Shown here: piece by piece, positions 1 through 9,714 of the stretch
Position numbering within the stretch: the first letter of the stretch is position 1
How the letters are laid out: the number at the start of each line of letters is the position of its first letter
Assembly (NCBI GenBank): GCA_035623255.1
Contig: DASPTU010000004.1
Span: forward strand, 49,578 to 113,577
Direction of reading: 5' to 3'
Length of the DNA stretch: 64,000 nucleotides
Source of the DNA: JAFAGX01 sp035623255
GTDB lineage: Bacteria > Acidobacteriota > Terriglobia > Terriglobales > Acidobacteriaceae
Program-made: the position numbers and the translations under genes
Notes under the pieces: generated by a model
Told to the model about the DNA's origin: nothing
The model's database searches: none
The model's input: the letters and a program-made list of their open reading frames with translations, nothing else

Positions 1-600
1 GGTCGGATGGTTACGTTTATCGGTTACCTGCGGCCAGAAAAAGGCATTGAATTCCTGCTGGAGGCGTTTGCAGGCCTGCAGCGCCGCGACACCAGTTTGT
101 GCGTCGTGGGCGACGGGCCATTGCGGGATTCTCTAATTGCCAGAGTGAAACAACTCGGGATCGCAGACAATTGTGTTTTTGCCGGCAAACGCCCCCATTC
201 AGAGATTCCGCTGTGGATTTCAGGTTCAGATTGCGTCGTACTTCCCAGCCTCAGTGAGGGTTTTCCCACGATATTGCCTGAGGTAATGCTCTGTGGTGTT
301 CCAATCATTGCAACCGCTGTTGGGGGCATCCCAGAAGCCATTTGGCATGGCGAAACAGGACTACTCGTACCCAGCAGGGATTCTTCTGCGATTACAAAGA
401 GTCTCGCCAACATACTCTCCGACGAGCAACTCGCTTCTCGCATCGCAAATCGCGCTCGGGACATGGCGAAACGCTCGCTAACGTGGGAGGCTAATGCGAG
501 AAGGATGATTGACGTTTACGAAAACGTGGTTCGCCAGGCTGATCCTTGCGCGATAACCGGAGACGGGCGCTCCGGCCTGCAGTCAGTGTCGATTCATTAG
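1..600 (+). CDS. Glycosyltransferase family 4, C-terminal part (5' truncated)
   Basis: The reading frame is open from the first base, so this is the C-terminal 199 residues of a larger protein. It shows the GT-B/GT4 donor-binding half: a YLRPEKG segment near the start, VVGDGPLR about 30 residues on, and an E-x7-E signature in SEGFPTILPE followed by GVPIIAT and a GGIPE loop. This family transfers a sugar from an activated nucleotide donor to a growing glycan on the cytoplasmic face of the membrane. Neighbouring transferases and export genes point to exopolysaccharide assembly. The donor and acceptor cannot be read from the sequence. Confidence 0.93.
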   Translation, partial: GRMVTFIGYLRPEKGIEFLLEAFAGLQRRDTSLCVVGDGPLRDSLIARVKQLGIADNCVFAGKRPHSEIPLWISGSDCVVLPSLSEGFPTILPEVMLCGVPIIATAVGGIPEAIWHGETGLLVPSRDSSAITKSLANILSDEQLASRIANRARDMAKRSLTWEANARRMIDVYENVVRQADPCAITGDGRSGLQSVSIH

Positions 601-627
601 CCGCCTAGATTCCGACTTTTCCGCACC

Positions 628-2361
628 ATGGCAACGATTCACACATTGGAATCGGAGATTCCGACACCGTCTGATGAAGCCGCTCCACTGCGCGTGGGCA
701 TCCTGATTAATTCATTTCTGATGCCGCACTGGGCATATCACATCCTTAACGAGATTCAGAAGGTAAAAGGCGCAGACCTCGTTGTGATCGTAACTACAGG
801 TGATAAGACCGTAAAGCCAGTTTGTAGTGATCAAGTTGCTCCCAGGCTCCTGCAGTTTTGGCGTGATCTTGACAGAACTTTTTTCTGCAGGCGATCCGCA
901 CACCACGACGCGTTTGAGATGGTGCGATTCACGCCTGCAAACGGCGCAGCCATCATTTCTCATTGCGCCCAATCGGAAAATGACAGGTGGAGTACAGACA
1001 CGCTCGCCAGGCTGCGCGCAATGCAGCTGGACGTGTTGCTGAACCTGTCGTCGACCGAGCCCCGTCGAGAGTTGCAGGGGATAGCAAAACACGGACTGTG
1101 GTGGTTCGGGGACGCCGAAGACCTGCTCACTAATCTGTTTTGGCTGCTTTACGAGCAGGAAGCGGTCATTGAAAATACGCTGAATATTTCCTCCAGCGAG
1201 TTCGGCACCGCTACGCTTGCTGGCTGCTATTCGGCGGCTGATAGGTACTCGCTCTTCCGCAACCTCACGGAAACATACTGGAAACGGTGGGCTGCTGTGC
1301 ATCGCGGGCTGAATGAGATCCGCCGTGACGGCCGGCAACCCTATTGGGATGGGTTGGTCACCTTGGCCGCTTCATCTCATAGGACACCCGGAAACGGCCA
1401 ATGTGCCCGATTGCTGATTCGGCTTCTGGGGCGAATGTTGCGCGATCGCTCTATGAAATTTCTGGAATGCGAGGAGTGGTTCATCGCGTTCCGCAAGATG
1501 CTGGCTACGGGGAGGGTCATGCCCGGCAACAGTGATTTCACATTGCTTCGGCCTCCCAGCGGACATTTCTATGCCGACCCCTTCGTGATCGAGAGAGACG
1601 GAAAGGCGTCTATATTTTTTGAAGACTATAGCTACGCCTCACGCAAAGCAGTAATTTCTTTCATCACCATCGACAGCGGTGGTGCGTGCAGCGCTCCAGA
1701 TCTTGCGCTCGAGGAAGATTATCACCTGGCTTATCCGTGCCTGTTCGAACATAACGGTGAGATCTATCTCCTGCCGGAGACCAAGAATCATGGAACGATT
1801 CAGCTTTACCGCGCGCTTGATTTTCCTCGTAGATGGGAGCTTTCGCACGTGCTGCGGGAACGTGTCTCCGCAGTGGATTCAACGTTGCTACAGCACAGCG
1901 GAAAGTTTTGGCTGTTTACCTCGGGGCTGAACAGCGCAAACCCATGGTTTGATGGAGACAGCGAATTGCTCCTTTTCTTTGCTGACACCCTCCGGGGCCC
2001 CTGGATGGCGCATCCCAAGAACCCCATCGCGACGGATGTCCGAAATTGTCGCGGGGCGGGCCAGATACAAAAATGGAACGGTCAGTTGATACGCCCGGCA
2101 CAGGATTGCTCCACGATCTATGGACACGCGGTCGTTCTGAACCACATCGATGTCCTGTGCGAGAGCGAGTACCGCGAAACCCCTGTCGCGATAATAGGGC
2201 CAGATTGGCTCAACCATAATCTCGGGACTCACACCTTCAACTGCAGTCGAAGCTATGAGGTTGTCGACGGCCGCAGACTCGTTGGCCGGCTTTTGAATAA
2301 TCATCATTCTGTAAGATTTGAAAAAACAACACGGGTGAAGCCGTTGTTCCAGCGGCTCTAA
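628..2361 (+). CDS. Formyltransferase-fold / GINT1-type beta-propeller protein
   Basis: A 577-residue protein with two parts. Residues about 20-230 resemble the formyltransferase fold (LRVGILINSF opening, VVIVTTGD strand). Residues about 300-570 look like a five-bladed propeller of the glucosamine inositolphosphorylceramide transferase N-terminal (GINT1_N) type, with the family-typical HFYADPFV (about 313-320), IFFEDY (about 329-334), a YPCLFEHNGEIYLLPET blade and an RGAGQI stretch. There is no signal peptide, so it is likely cytoplasmic. Bacterial members sit in polysaccharide loci and have no firmly assigned reaction that I know of. It lies 27 bases after a GT4 gene and 20 bases before a GNAT gene, so it is probably cotranscribed with them. 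A role in tailoring a sugar nucleotide is inference. Confidence 0.7.
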   Translation: MATIHTLESEIPTPSDEAAPLRVGILINSFLMPHWAYHILNEIQKVKGADLVVIVTTGDKTVKPVCSDQVAPRLLQFWRDLDRTFFCRRSAHHDAFEMVRFTPANGAAIISHCAQSENDRWSTDTLARLRAMQLDVLLNLSSTEPRRELQGIAKHGLWWFGDAEDLLTNLFWLLYEQEAVIENTLNISSSEFGTATLAGCYSAADRYSLFRNLTETYWKRWAAVHRGLNEIRRDGRQPYWDGLVTLAASSHRTPGNGQCARLLIRLLGRMLRDRSMKFLECEEWFIAFRKMLATGRVMPGNSDFTLLRPPSGHFYADPFVIERDGKASIFFEDYSYASRKAVISFITIDSGGACSAPDLALEEDYHLAYPCLFEHNGEIYLLPETKNHGTIQLYRALDFPRRWELSHVLRERVSAVDSTLLQHSGKFWLFTSGLNSANPWFDGDSELLLFFADTLRGPWMAHPKNPIATDVRNCRGAGQIQKWNGQLIRPAQDCSTIYGHAVVLNHIDVLCESEYRETPVAIIGPDWLNHNLGTHTFNCSRSYEVVDGRRLVGRLLNNHHSVRFEKTTRVKPLFQRL

Positions 2362-2381
2362 TCAAGCTAAGTGACAAGAAT

Positions 2382-3503
2382 ATGGGTACCAGCGCGCCTA
2401 CCAATCTCCGCGTCCCGTCACCACCTCAACACGTGACTGCTGTGCAACACCGTGGCATTGAACGAGTCGATGCCCGCGATTTCCGCGCAGAGATTCTGTC
2501 GTTGTTCGAGGCGAATGGAAAGCCATTTTTTGCTGACCAGTTCGATTGGTATTACCGCGACAAGGGCCAACAGACGCCGACTTCCTGGGTGCTGCGCGAC
2601 AGCAAAGGAAGGATTTTGGGGCTGTGCTCCGTGACCATTCGTAACCTCAGCTTCGGAACTCTACACGTTCGAGCAGGGATTGCGGGAAACCTCGTCGTGG
2701 ACCGCACTCGCGGCGCGTATCTCGGCCCATTCTCACTGGTAAATGCAATGAAGTGTTTGGTCAATGACAGCGAGATCGACGTGCTGCTGGGAATACCGAA
2801 CGACCTAGCCTGCCCTGTATTTTCTCGACTTGATTTCAAGATAATTGATCGCTGGACCACTTACGTGCAGATTGCGAAATCACGCGATTTGCTTAGCTGT
2901 CATTTTGGGCGGCCGGGAATCGCGGCCAGCGCAATCGTCGACTGGGCAGCAGCTGCTATGCGCGGACTCTCTCACTGGCAACAGGTCAAGAGTTCGGGTT
3001 TGCGTGTCATCGAGCTGACTGAAACTGAGCTGGCCCGAGTGCGATTTGAGGAGTGGCCATCCGCCTGGCATAGGTTCCAGACCGTGGCGACGAGTGACTA
3101 TCTGAAGTGGCACTTTCTCCGCTCACCGATGAACGATTTCACCGCCGTGGGAATCGTCTCCCCTAAGTATGAGGTTTTAGCTTATCTCGTGCTCCGCACC
3201 TCCCGAGGCAGGATCTGGATTGCCGATTGCGGGGCCGATCACCGGCGCCTGACGGAGACTTTGGCCATTCTCTGCTTTTGCCACGACCGTCGCGCGCTCG
3301 CCGGCACAGTCTGGATTCCCACCTTGAGTTCAGGAGCATTTGCGCAACAACTCGCAAGTTGCGGCTTCGCGAAGATGCCAACCGCGATGGGGGCGTATCC
3401 GGACTTTCCCCTAGTGGGTTTCTGGCGGCCCGATCATCCGCTGGCCGATGCCTTCAGCCAACCCTCTTCATGGCATCTGTTTTCCGGATTCAATGACGTC
3501 TAA
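2382..3503 (+). CDS. GNAT-family acyltransferase
   Basis: A 373-residue cytoplasmic protein with a GNAT-like core in its first half: a WVLRDSKGRILGLCS strand pair, then GNLVVDRTRGAYLGPFSL, which has the spacing of the acetyl-CoA pyrophosphate loop. The second half (about 220-340) repeats a degenerate acyltransferase-like fold (DYLKWHFLRSP, then VLAYLVLRTSRGRIWIAD). Such tandem-GNAT proteins are frequent in exopolysaccharide clusters, where they may N- or O-acylate sugars. The acyl donor and acceptor are not visible. Spacing to its neighbours is 20 and 18 bases, consistent with one operon. Confidence 0.7.
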   Translation: MGTSAPTNLRVPSPPQHVTAVQHRGIERVDARDFRAEILSLFEANGKPFFADQFDWYYRDKGQQTPTSWVLRDSKGRILGLCSVTIRNLSFGTLHVRAGIAGNLVVDRTRGAYLGPFSLVNAMKCLVNDSEIDVLLGIPNDLACPVFSRLDFKIIDRWTTYVQIAKSRDLLSCHFGRPGIAASAIVDWAAAAMRGLSHWQQVKSSGLRVIELTETELARVRFEEWPSAWHRFQTVATSDYLKWHFLRSPMNDFTAVGIVSPKYEVLAYLVLRTSRGRIWIADCGADHRRLTETLAILCFCHDRRALAGTVWIPTLSSGAFAQQLASCGFAKMPTAMGAYPDFPLVGFWRPDHPLADAFSQPSSWHLFSGFNDV

Positions 3504-3521
3504 TTCGCCCAAGGTAAAGCA

Positions 3522-4676
3522 ATGCCGTTTGACGTCGTAATGCTAACCAGCGCTCATTCCGCAATGGATGATCGTATTTTTTACCGCGAGGCCAGGACTT
3601 TGAGTAACGCTGGTTACTCGGTATGTGTTGTCGGGAAGCATCCGCGCTCAGAGCTAATGGATGCGATTCAGATTCGTGCCGTAAGGGCGGTGTCGGCGCG
3701 ATATCAACGACTGTGGCTCGGAACTTCAATTTTGAAGACAGCACTTGCGCTTAATGGGAAGCTTTCCATTATTCATGACCCGGAACTCATTGGGATAGCG
3801 TTGATCATGCGGATGTTGGGCAAGAAAGTTGCCTACGATGCGCATGAAAACCTGCCTGCCCAGGTCCGACAGAAGAATTGGATTCCGCAACCAGTCCGTT
3901 GGGCATTGGTGCCAGCTGTCGCAGCTCTAGAGTGGATTGCTTCCCACGCGCTAAGTGGAATCATCGCTGCAGTTCCAGCAATACAAGCTCGGTTTCCGGC
4001 AAGAAAGACGGTGCTGGTCAGAAATTTTCCCACTCGCGAAGCGCTGGAGACCTTAGCAGAAGGTCCGCCGATTAGCGATCGTGCAGACGTGGTGATTTAC
4101 ACAGGCGGATTAAGCCAAATTCGTGGCATTCACGAACTGGTGGAGGCGTTTCGCGGGTTGTGTGGCGCCGAACTGTGGCTAGTAGGCGAATTTGACGATC
4201 CCACGTTCCGCGATGAAGTTATCTCGAATTTGCCGACGAATGTGAAATGGCTGGGCTGGAGGCCTCATCTGGAAGTGCTGGAGCTTTACCGCAATGCAAA
4301 ATTGGGAGCGGTGCTGCTTCATTCGACGCCGAATCATCGTTGCGCGCTTCCAGTAAAGCTATTTGAGTATCTGGGGGCAGGTCTGCCGGTCATTGTGAGC
4401 AATTTTCCGGAATACGAAGCCTTGGTGCATGGTTGCGGCCTGCTCGTGGACCCCATGAATGTTGTCGAAATCCGCAAGGCGATTAAAAATCTGACGAGCG
4501 ACGAATCGACACTTCGACGGATGTCGTTGGAAGCGCGAAGGCGGGCGACCGCTGACTTCAGCTGGGAAAGCGAAGGCATTCGCCTCGTGAAGTTCTGCTC
4601 CCGGTTGATAGCGCCGAGCCCTGCAGACTTGAGCACCAGCTTGCGAAAGCCTGGTCGACAAACGTCTAGTTTCTAA
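3522..4676 (+). CDS. Glycosyltransferase family 4
   Basis: A 384-residue GT-B enzyme. The N-terminal acceptor domain has MLTSAHSAMDDRIFYREA and VAYDAHEN. The C-terminal donor domain begins near IYTGGLSQIRGIHEL and contains LWLVGEF, WLGWRPH and LPVKLFEYLGAGLPVI, where the E of LFEYL occupies the nucleotide-sugar-binding position. It is expected to add one sugar to a lipid-linked intermediate in the cytoplasm. The start ATG lies 18 bases after the GNAT gene. Sugar specificity is unknown. The last 20 residues are Ser/Arg-rich and look disordered. Confidence 0.92.
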   Translation: MPFDVVMLTSAHSAMDDRIFYREARTLSNAGYSVCVVGKHPRSELMDAIQIRAVRAVSARYQRLWLGTSILKTALALNGKLSIIHDPELIGIALIMRMLGKKVAYDAHENLPAQVRQKNWIPQPVRWALVPAVAALEWIASHALSGIIAAVPAIQARFPARKTVLVRNFPTREALETLAEGPPISDRADVVIYTGGLSQIRGIHELVEAFRGLCGAELWLVGEFDDPTFRDEVISNLPTNVKWLGWRPHLEVLELYRNAKLGAVLLHSTPNHRCALPVKLFEYLGAGLPVIVSNFPEYEALVHGCGLLVDPMNVVEIRKAIKNLTSDESTLRRMSLEARRRATADFSWESEGIRLVKFCSRLIAPSPADLSTSLRKPGRQTSSF

Positions 4677-4700
4677 CTTTCTTTTCAACTCTTATTCACG

Positions 4701-6125
4701 ATGCGAATCCTGCTCCAATTTGTCGCGCACCAATCTTCATTGCAGCGCGCCCGGCTTGAATATGCCTTCCGTTTGTTCTGCGCAATCTACGGACATGAAC
4801 CGGTGATCGACGACATGCGCGAGCAATCCGCAGACGTGATGCTGACGTACGAGCCAGATGCTGGCACACGTAATTGCATTCGTATTACAAATGTCGACCT
4901 CATTCGAGCTCTGCATCAGCCGGCGCCCAAGCCAATCCCCTATTCGCAAGGGGATGAGATGACGGTTTTATTCCATGCTCCGGTGGCCGGATGCGAGCCG
5001 GACTGGCTAGCAGAGATCTTTGAGTGGGTATCGTGTGCCGATGAATACAGCTGCGCAGAGCACGATTCCGTAGGACGAGTTCCGTTTTCCGCGTCCTACA
5101 TTGGCCGCCACGGGCTGAACCCGCGTAAGCCTTATGCGGCGGTAGCGATGGCGTTCTTGCAGCGTGCAATTGTTCGAATCAAGCCACAGGCTCCGCTTCG
5201 GCCTGACAGTCCTTGCTTGGCGCAACATATTGTCGTCAACACTCACGACGTTGATTTCCTTCCCACGCATGCGACGGTGAGCGGTTATCGTTTGGCCAAA
5301 AACGCCCTGATCTCTTTATCGTTGCACCGGACCGTGCAAGCGGCAGTGCAGCAAGCAAAGCGAGCTTTCGGCCTCGCAGTGGGCGGACAAGATCCCCTCA
5401 ACCAGATCGGCTCTGTCGCTGAACGCGAGCGGGAACGCCAGACCACGGCGAGCTACTACCTCCTCGGTCGCCGCGGACATCGTCGTGACGGCAACTACTC
5501 GCTGCTGGAGGCTACTACGACCATGCGCAGGTTGCGAGACTGCGGTATGGAAGTGGGAGTTCACGGTTCATACCGGTCTATTGAAAAGCCAGACGGCCTT
5601 GCCATCGAGTTCGAGCAATTCCGTGAGTTGGGCTTTTCCCCGGTTGGTAGTCGGCAGCATTGGCTGCGTTTCAGAATTCCGCAGTTGGTGCGAAGTGTAC
5701 AAACTGCAGGTGCTGCTTACGACACGTCCATTGGCTGGCCGGACCATGCCGGATTTCGAGCAGGCGCCTGTTTCGCATTCCCGCCATACGATTTCGATCA
5801 CGAGGCCCCAGCGAAGTTCCTGGAGATCCCCTTGGTATTGATGGACCGTGCTGCGCTTGCATTGTGCAAGCACAACGGCAATTGTCGCGACGATGTTGCG
5901 GAAACGCTGGAGGCAAGCCGGCGCTACGGTTGGGGTGGTATCTCCATTCTGTGGCATCCGACAGCATTTGGAGGCGGGCAATATCCGGCGGAAGTGGGCG
6001 ATCTCTTCTGGAGGTTGCTCGACAGCGCGCGAGAACGTGACGAAGTATGGATGAGTGGTGCTTCTTTCCTGCGCAATGTCTGGCAGCGATATCAAAGTGT
6101 AGGACTCTTGGCGACGCGAGGATAG
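4701..6125 (+). CDS. Polysaccharide deacetylase family protein (DUF7033-like N-terminus)
   Basis: A 474-residue protein. The N-terminal 170 residues match the DUF7033-type module that often precedes a NodB-like deacetylase domain. The catalytic part carries the metal-site motif THDVD (about 181-185), a second-site histidine in VGVHGSY (about 285-291), the loop DTSIGWPDHAGFRAG and the C-terminal ILWHPTAF. NodB-like enzymes remove N-acetyl groups from amino sugars using a divalent metal. No signal peptide is evident, so it may act on cytoplasmic intermediates or be exported by another route. It lies within the glycosyltransferase operon. Which amino sugar is deacetylated is unknown. Confidence 0.85.
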   Translation: MRILLQFVAHQSSLQRARLEYAFRLFCAIYGHEPVIDDMREQSADVMLTYEPDAGTRNCIRITNVDLIRALHQPAPKPIPYSQGDEMTVLFHAPVAGCEPDWLAEIFEWVSCADEYSCAEHDSVGRVPFSASYIGRHGLNPRKPYAAVAMAFLQRAIVRIKPQAPLRPDSPCLAQHIVVNTHDVDFLPTHATVSGYRLAKNALISLSLHRTVQAAVQQAKRAFGLAVGGQDPLNQIGSVAERERERQTTASYYLLGRRGHRRDGNYSLLEATTTMRRLRDCGMEVGVHGSYRSIEKPDGLAIEFEQFRELGFSPVGSRQHWLRFRIPQLVRSVQTAGAAYDTSIGWPDHAGFRAGACFAFPPYDFDHEAPAKFLEIPLVLMDRAALALCKHNGNCRDDVAETLEASRRYGWGGISILWHPTAFGGGQYPAEVGDLFWRLLDSARERDEVWMSGASFLRNVWQRYQSVGLLATRG

Positions 6126-6127
6126 CC

Positions 6128-7207
6128 ATGAATTCAGTTGTGGAAATAGAAACTCCCGAAAAAATGGACACCAAGCTGTCGGAGCAAACCGACGGGCCCG
6201 GGCTTTCAGTATCAGCGGGCGGCGATGTCAGCTCGGATGGTGGCGCGGGCACCTTGCGTTACCTCCGGCCCGATGAACTAACCACCATCTGGGACGCGCT
6301 CGTTGATATCTCCCCGCAAGGCTCACCTTTTGTGCGCTCCTGGTGGCTCAACGCTATCGGAGGAACAGTCAAGGTTCTTGGATATTTCAAAGGTGGAAGC
6401 CTGATCGCAGGCATCCCTCTCTATTCCGAAAAGCGATTTGGTATAACCGTTTACACGATGCCAAAGCTGACTCAGACCCTGGGGCCGGTGCTGGCGTCCT
6501 CGCCAGGCAAGCAGGTTGCGGCCCTTTGGCAGGAAATGGAAGTGTTAAGTGCGTTCGCGAAGGAACTGGCAAAATTTCGTGTTTTTTTTCAGGCATTCCA
6601 TCCTTCGCTGCACAATTGGTCACCTTTCTACTGGAATGGATTCAGTCAAACCAGCCGGGCGACGCAGGTACTCGATTTGACCGCACCTGACAAACTTTGC
6701 GAGCGCATGGCAAAAGGGGCACGACGCCACATTCGCAAAGCTGAACGTCATGGAATCGTTATCGAGCCATGTAGCCCTGACGAATTGTGGCAGGCCGAGG
6801 AGAAAAGCTTCTTGCGCCAGGGAATGAAGGTGCCGCACTCGGTTGAATACCTGCGAAGTTTGCACGAAGCTGCTGCAGCCAACAATGCCGGCGGATCCTT
6901 CGCCGCTTTCGACGGACAGCGGAGAATGCATTGCGCTTGCTTCGCGGTGTGGGATCGCAATCGCGCCTACACAGTTGCAAGTGGAGCAGATCCGGAGCTC
7001 CGCGACAGTGGCGCGCATTCCCTGCTGACGTTGTATCTGGCAAGACTCGCAGCCGACAAAAGTCCAGTTCTCGATTTTGCCGGCTCAATGTTGCAGCCGG
7101 TTGAATTGTTCCTGCGTAGCTTCGGTGCGGTGCAGATGCCCTACAACTGGGTCATGAAATTTCCCTTGTGGGTGAACTTATACCTGGTAGCCAGACATAA
7201 GATCTAA
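6128..7207 (+). CDS. FemAB/BioF2-like GNAT acyltransferase
   Basis: The ATG at 6128 lies two bases after the deacetylase stop. An earlier in-frame start would overlap that gene by about 80 bases and was not used. The 359-residue product has a long low-complexity lead of about 45 residues and then a FemAB-like double GNAT fold. Key visible motifs are KGARRHIRKAERHG (the typical basic helix), SFLRQGMKVPHS and VLDFAGSM near the C-terminus. Proteins of this shape are common in bacterial exopolysaccharide loci, including exosortase-associated ones, and resemble aminoacyl- or acyl-transferring FemX enzymes. The substrate is unknown. It is the last gene of the first plus-strand operon. Confidence 0.8.
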   Translation: MNSVVEIETPEKMDTKLSEQTDGPGLSVSAGGDVSSDGGAGTLRYLRPDELTTIWDALVDISPQGSPFVRSWWLNAIGGTVKVLGYFKGGSLIAGIPLYSEKRFGITVYTMPKLTQTLGPVLASSPGKQVAALWQEMEVLSAFAKELAKFRVFFQAFHPSLHNWSPFYWNGFSQTSRATQVLDLTAPDKLCERMAKGARRHIRKAERHGIVIEPCSPDELWQAEEKSFLRQGMKVPHSVEYLRSLHEAAAANNAGGSFAAFDGQRRMHCACFAVWDRNRAYTVASGADPELRDSGAHSLLTLYLARLAADKSPVLDFAGSMLQPVELFLRSFGAVQMPYNWVMKFPLWVNLYLVARHKI

Positions 7208-7335
7208 ATCTCCGGCAGTGGATGGTTTCAGCCGATTCCCCGACCTGGAGCTTTGGAACGGCATGGTCCTGAGGCAGTATCGCAACGCCCACCGCCTTGG
7301 GGAAATTCTGCTGGATACGAATTACTGTACAGGCG

Positions 7336-9432
7336 CTACTGCCAAGGCCAGGGTTGGTCCGGCGATCCATATTGGTAGGCGCCAATGTCCCAGGCACTCC
7401 CGGAGGGAAAGGGACGTTTGCCACCGTCGATATCAAAGGACGGGCCACCAACGCTGGTGCCGGAGTGGATTGCGGGGCTGCCAGCTTGTAACTCGTAATT
7501 GCCTTCGCCGTTGGATTGCCAATCGACAAAGATCGTTCCGGAATTTGGATCGACGTTCGTGATGCTTCCGCTGATGCTGGCATTGCCATTCAATGCTGAA
7601 CTGACGTTGCTGGGCTGGTTTCCATAGAGGAGATTGTCGGTGATGGAGTTATTCGAACCGTAGTTCTGAACAGCATCAATTCCGTAGCCGTGCCCATCGT
7701 AGCCCGGTCCGTTATAAACCAAAATATTGTTGTTGATCAGGTTGTTGTTGCTGGTTCCGGAACTACCTCCGGTGCCGATCATCACTCCGCCGCCACATTC
7801 GAAGATGGTGTTATTGACAATCGTGGAGTTGCTGACCTCGTGCCCTTGCTCGACTCCCCATCCGGCGCAGTGGAATACCAAGTTATTGCTGATCACGTTG
7901 TAATAGGTGTGGACGTAAATTCCGTGAACATACAACGAATCTTGATGTCCCTTGCCGCTGGCATCGATGTTATACACCAGATTGGCGTCCGCAGTCGTAT
8001 AGGCGGAGCCATTGTCCACGTTAATTCCGGCGCCGCCATTGCCGACGCATCCTGAGCACTGAATGTCATGGACTCTGTTGCCCTGAATGAGTCCGTTGCT
8101 GCCGGTCCACTCGATCCCAATCCGCGTATCGGGTGCGGACGAAGTTATGTCGAATCCTTTGACAGCCACATAATTCCCGCTCTGCGTCCACACCATGTCG
8201 CAGGTGCTGGTGCATTCAATGACGGCACCGAACTGAACCTGGGAAATGTAGCGAATCGGCGAGGATGCGGTACCGCTGGTTCGGGTGGAAATCGGACCAC
8301 TGTACGTGCCAGGTTCCACCCACACTGTGGAACCCGGGCCGGCTTGATTGCTCGCATGTTCGATCGAAGCCCAGGGATGACACGCCGAGCCATCATTGCC
8401 GTCGCTGCCGGACTCAGCAACGTAATATTGTCCGGTAGCTGGCCCGGCAGAAGACAGTTTTACCGTTGCGTTCGCCGCGACCGAACTGTCATACACGCTA
8501 ATGGCGGTGACCGTCACACCGCTCTGGGAAGAGCAAGCGGGGGCCGCATACAAACCGTTCGCAGAGATAGTGCCCAAGCTCGAATTTCCCCCGGAGACGC
8601 CATTAACCGACCATCTGACTGCAGTATTCGTCGTCCCGCTGACTGTTGCGGAAAACTGTTCGGTGTTCATGCCGGTGACCGTCGCGCTCGGAGGTGAAAC
8701 CGAGATCGAGATGGGTGCGGATGTAGCGGACACTGTCACCTGCGCCGACGCCGACAGTGACGGGTCTGCAACACTCTGGGCTGCCACTGTTACTGGAGAT
8801 GCGGGAGCAGACTGTGGAGCACTATAGAGGCCGCTCGACGTGATGGTTCCGTATTTGCCATTGCCACCCGAGACGCCGTTAACAAACCAAGTCACTGCAG
8901 GGCTGCTGGTGCCGTTCACCGTCGCACTGAATTGCTGAGACTGATCGGCCTGCAGGGTCACCTGAGTTGGAACAATGCTGATGGCGGCTGCTTCGCCGGA
9001 TCCGGACATAGCGATGGACTGGTTGCCGTTGAATGATGCATTCGTCTCGATGCTTAAGGTCGCCTGAGCTGCACCAGATTGAACAGGAGTGAAATCCAAT
9101 GTCAGTTGCGACTGTCCCGAGGCAGGGATCGTAACTGCGCCACTCCAGTTCTTGAGCTGGAATGATGCGGAGCCACTCAGCAAAGCGGACTTCAGCACCA
9201 GGTCAGCATTGCCAGTATTTTGGATGGCAAGCGTTTTCGTAGCAGTGCTGTTGAGTGGCTCGCTGCCAAACGCGATCGACGAAGGGGTTATCACTAAACT
9301 CGGTGCCGGGTTTGTGTTTTGAGTGGCAGGCTGGGTGTTCGATATGCCTTGACAACCAAGGAGTAATGCGGTCATCAGCAGTGCCAAGGCAACACTCGTG
9401 ATCTGAGACAGGTGAGGGAGGCGAGTTTTCAA
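7336..9432 (-). CDS. Lipoprotein with Ig-like repeats and parallel beta-helix
   Basis: A 698-residue secreted lipoprotein. The signal peptide ends in a lipobox LLLGC with Cys27. Residues about 45-150 form a choice-of-anchor-D/ASH-like domain. Two Ig-like repeats of about 85 residues follow (150-325), each with QQFSATV/EQFSATV and a WxVNGVSGGN signature. Residues about 335-698 form a right-handed parallel beta-helix (PbH1 turns rich in NNx and GxGI, with YYVAESGSDGNDGS at the front). Such helices often bind, cleave or epimerise polysaccharides. It is transcribed against its neighbours and shares its helix domain with the divergent gene at 9715. Confidence 0.88.
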   Translation of the reverse strand: MKTRLPHLSQITSVALALLMTALLLGCQGISNTQPATQNTNPAPSLVITPSSIAFGSEPLNSTATKTLAIQNTGNADLVLKSALLSGSASFQLKNWSGAVTIPASGQSQLTLDFTPVQSGAAQATLSIETNASFNGNQSIAMSGSGEAAAISIVPTQVTLQADQSQQFSATVNGTSSPAVTWFVNGVSGGNGKYGTITSSGLYSAPQSAPASPVTVAAQSVADPSLSASAQVTVSATSAPISISVSPPSATVTGMNTEQFSATVSGTTNTAVRWSVNGVSGGNSSLGTISANGLYAAPACSSQSGVTVTAISVYDSSVAANATVKLSSAGPATGQYYVAESGSDGNDGSACHPWASIEHASNQAGPGSTVWVEPGTYSGPISTRTSGTASSPIRYISQVQFGAVIECTSTCDMVWTQSGNYVAVKGFDITSSAPDTRIGIEWTGSNGLIQGNRVHDIQCSGCVGNGGAGINVDNGSAYTTADANLVYNIDASGKGHQDSLYVHGIYVHTYYNVISNNLVFHCAGWGVEQGHEVSNSTIVNNTIFECGGGVMIGTGGSSGTSNNNLINNNILVYNGPGYDGHGYGIDAVQNYGSNNSITDNLLYGNQPSNVSSALNGNASISGSITNVDPNSGTIFVDWQSNGEGNYELQAGSPAIHSGTSVGGPSFDIDGGKRPFPSGSAWDIGAYQYGSPDQPWPWQ

Positions 9433-9714
9433 CGTTCTTCTCCAGTTTTCTCGATTCTGATAAGCGTGCGGACACGTCTAGTGTCAGACGTTCACGCTTG
9501 TTGCGGTACATCTCGGAAGTGGCGTGTACTAACTGGCCAAAAATCTCTACTGCTGAAACTGCGGTGCTGCTTGGTGAGACTCAGGAAAACTTACGATTAT
9601 GCGGTTGCTGGTGACTAGCAGATAACGTACTTGGAATGTATGGATAGCATCTTCGATTAAGAGTCGTCAACGGTTTGAGAACCTGGTTTTCCTCACCTCA
9701 AGAATCGAAAGTAC
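9433..9714. other. Divergent intergenic region between two beta-helix genes
   Basis: These 282 bases separate two divergently transcribed, homologous beta-helix genes and should hold both promoters. A short inverted repeat GACAC-gtcta-GTGTC is visible near 9470-9485. I see no convincing gene or standard promoter pair here. Confidence 0.5.

Noticed and set aside
5568..6252. Long antisense frames opposite the deacetylase and FemAB-like genes
   Set aside because: They overlap each other and two confident genes, and show no recognisable motifs.
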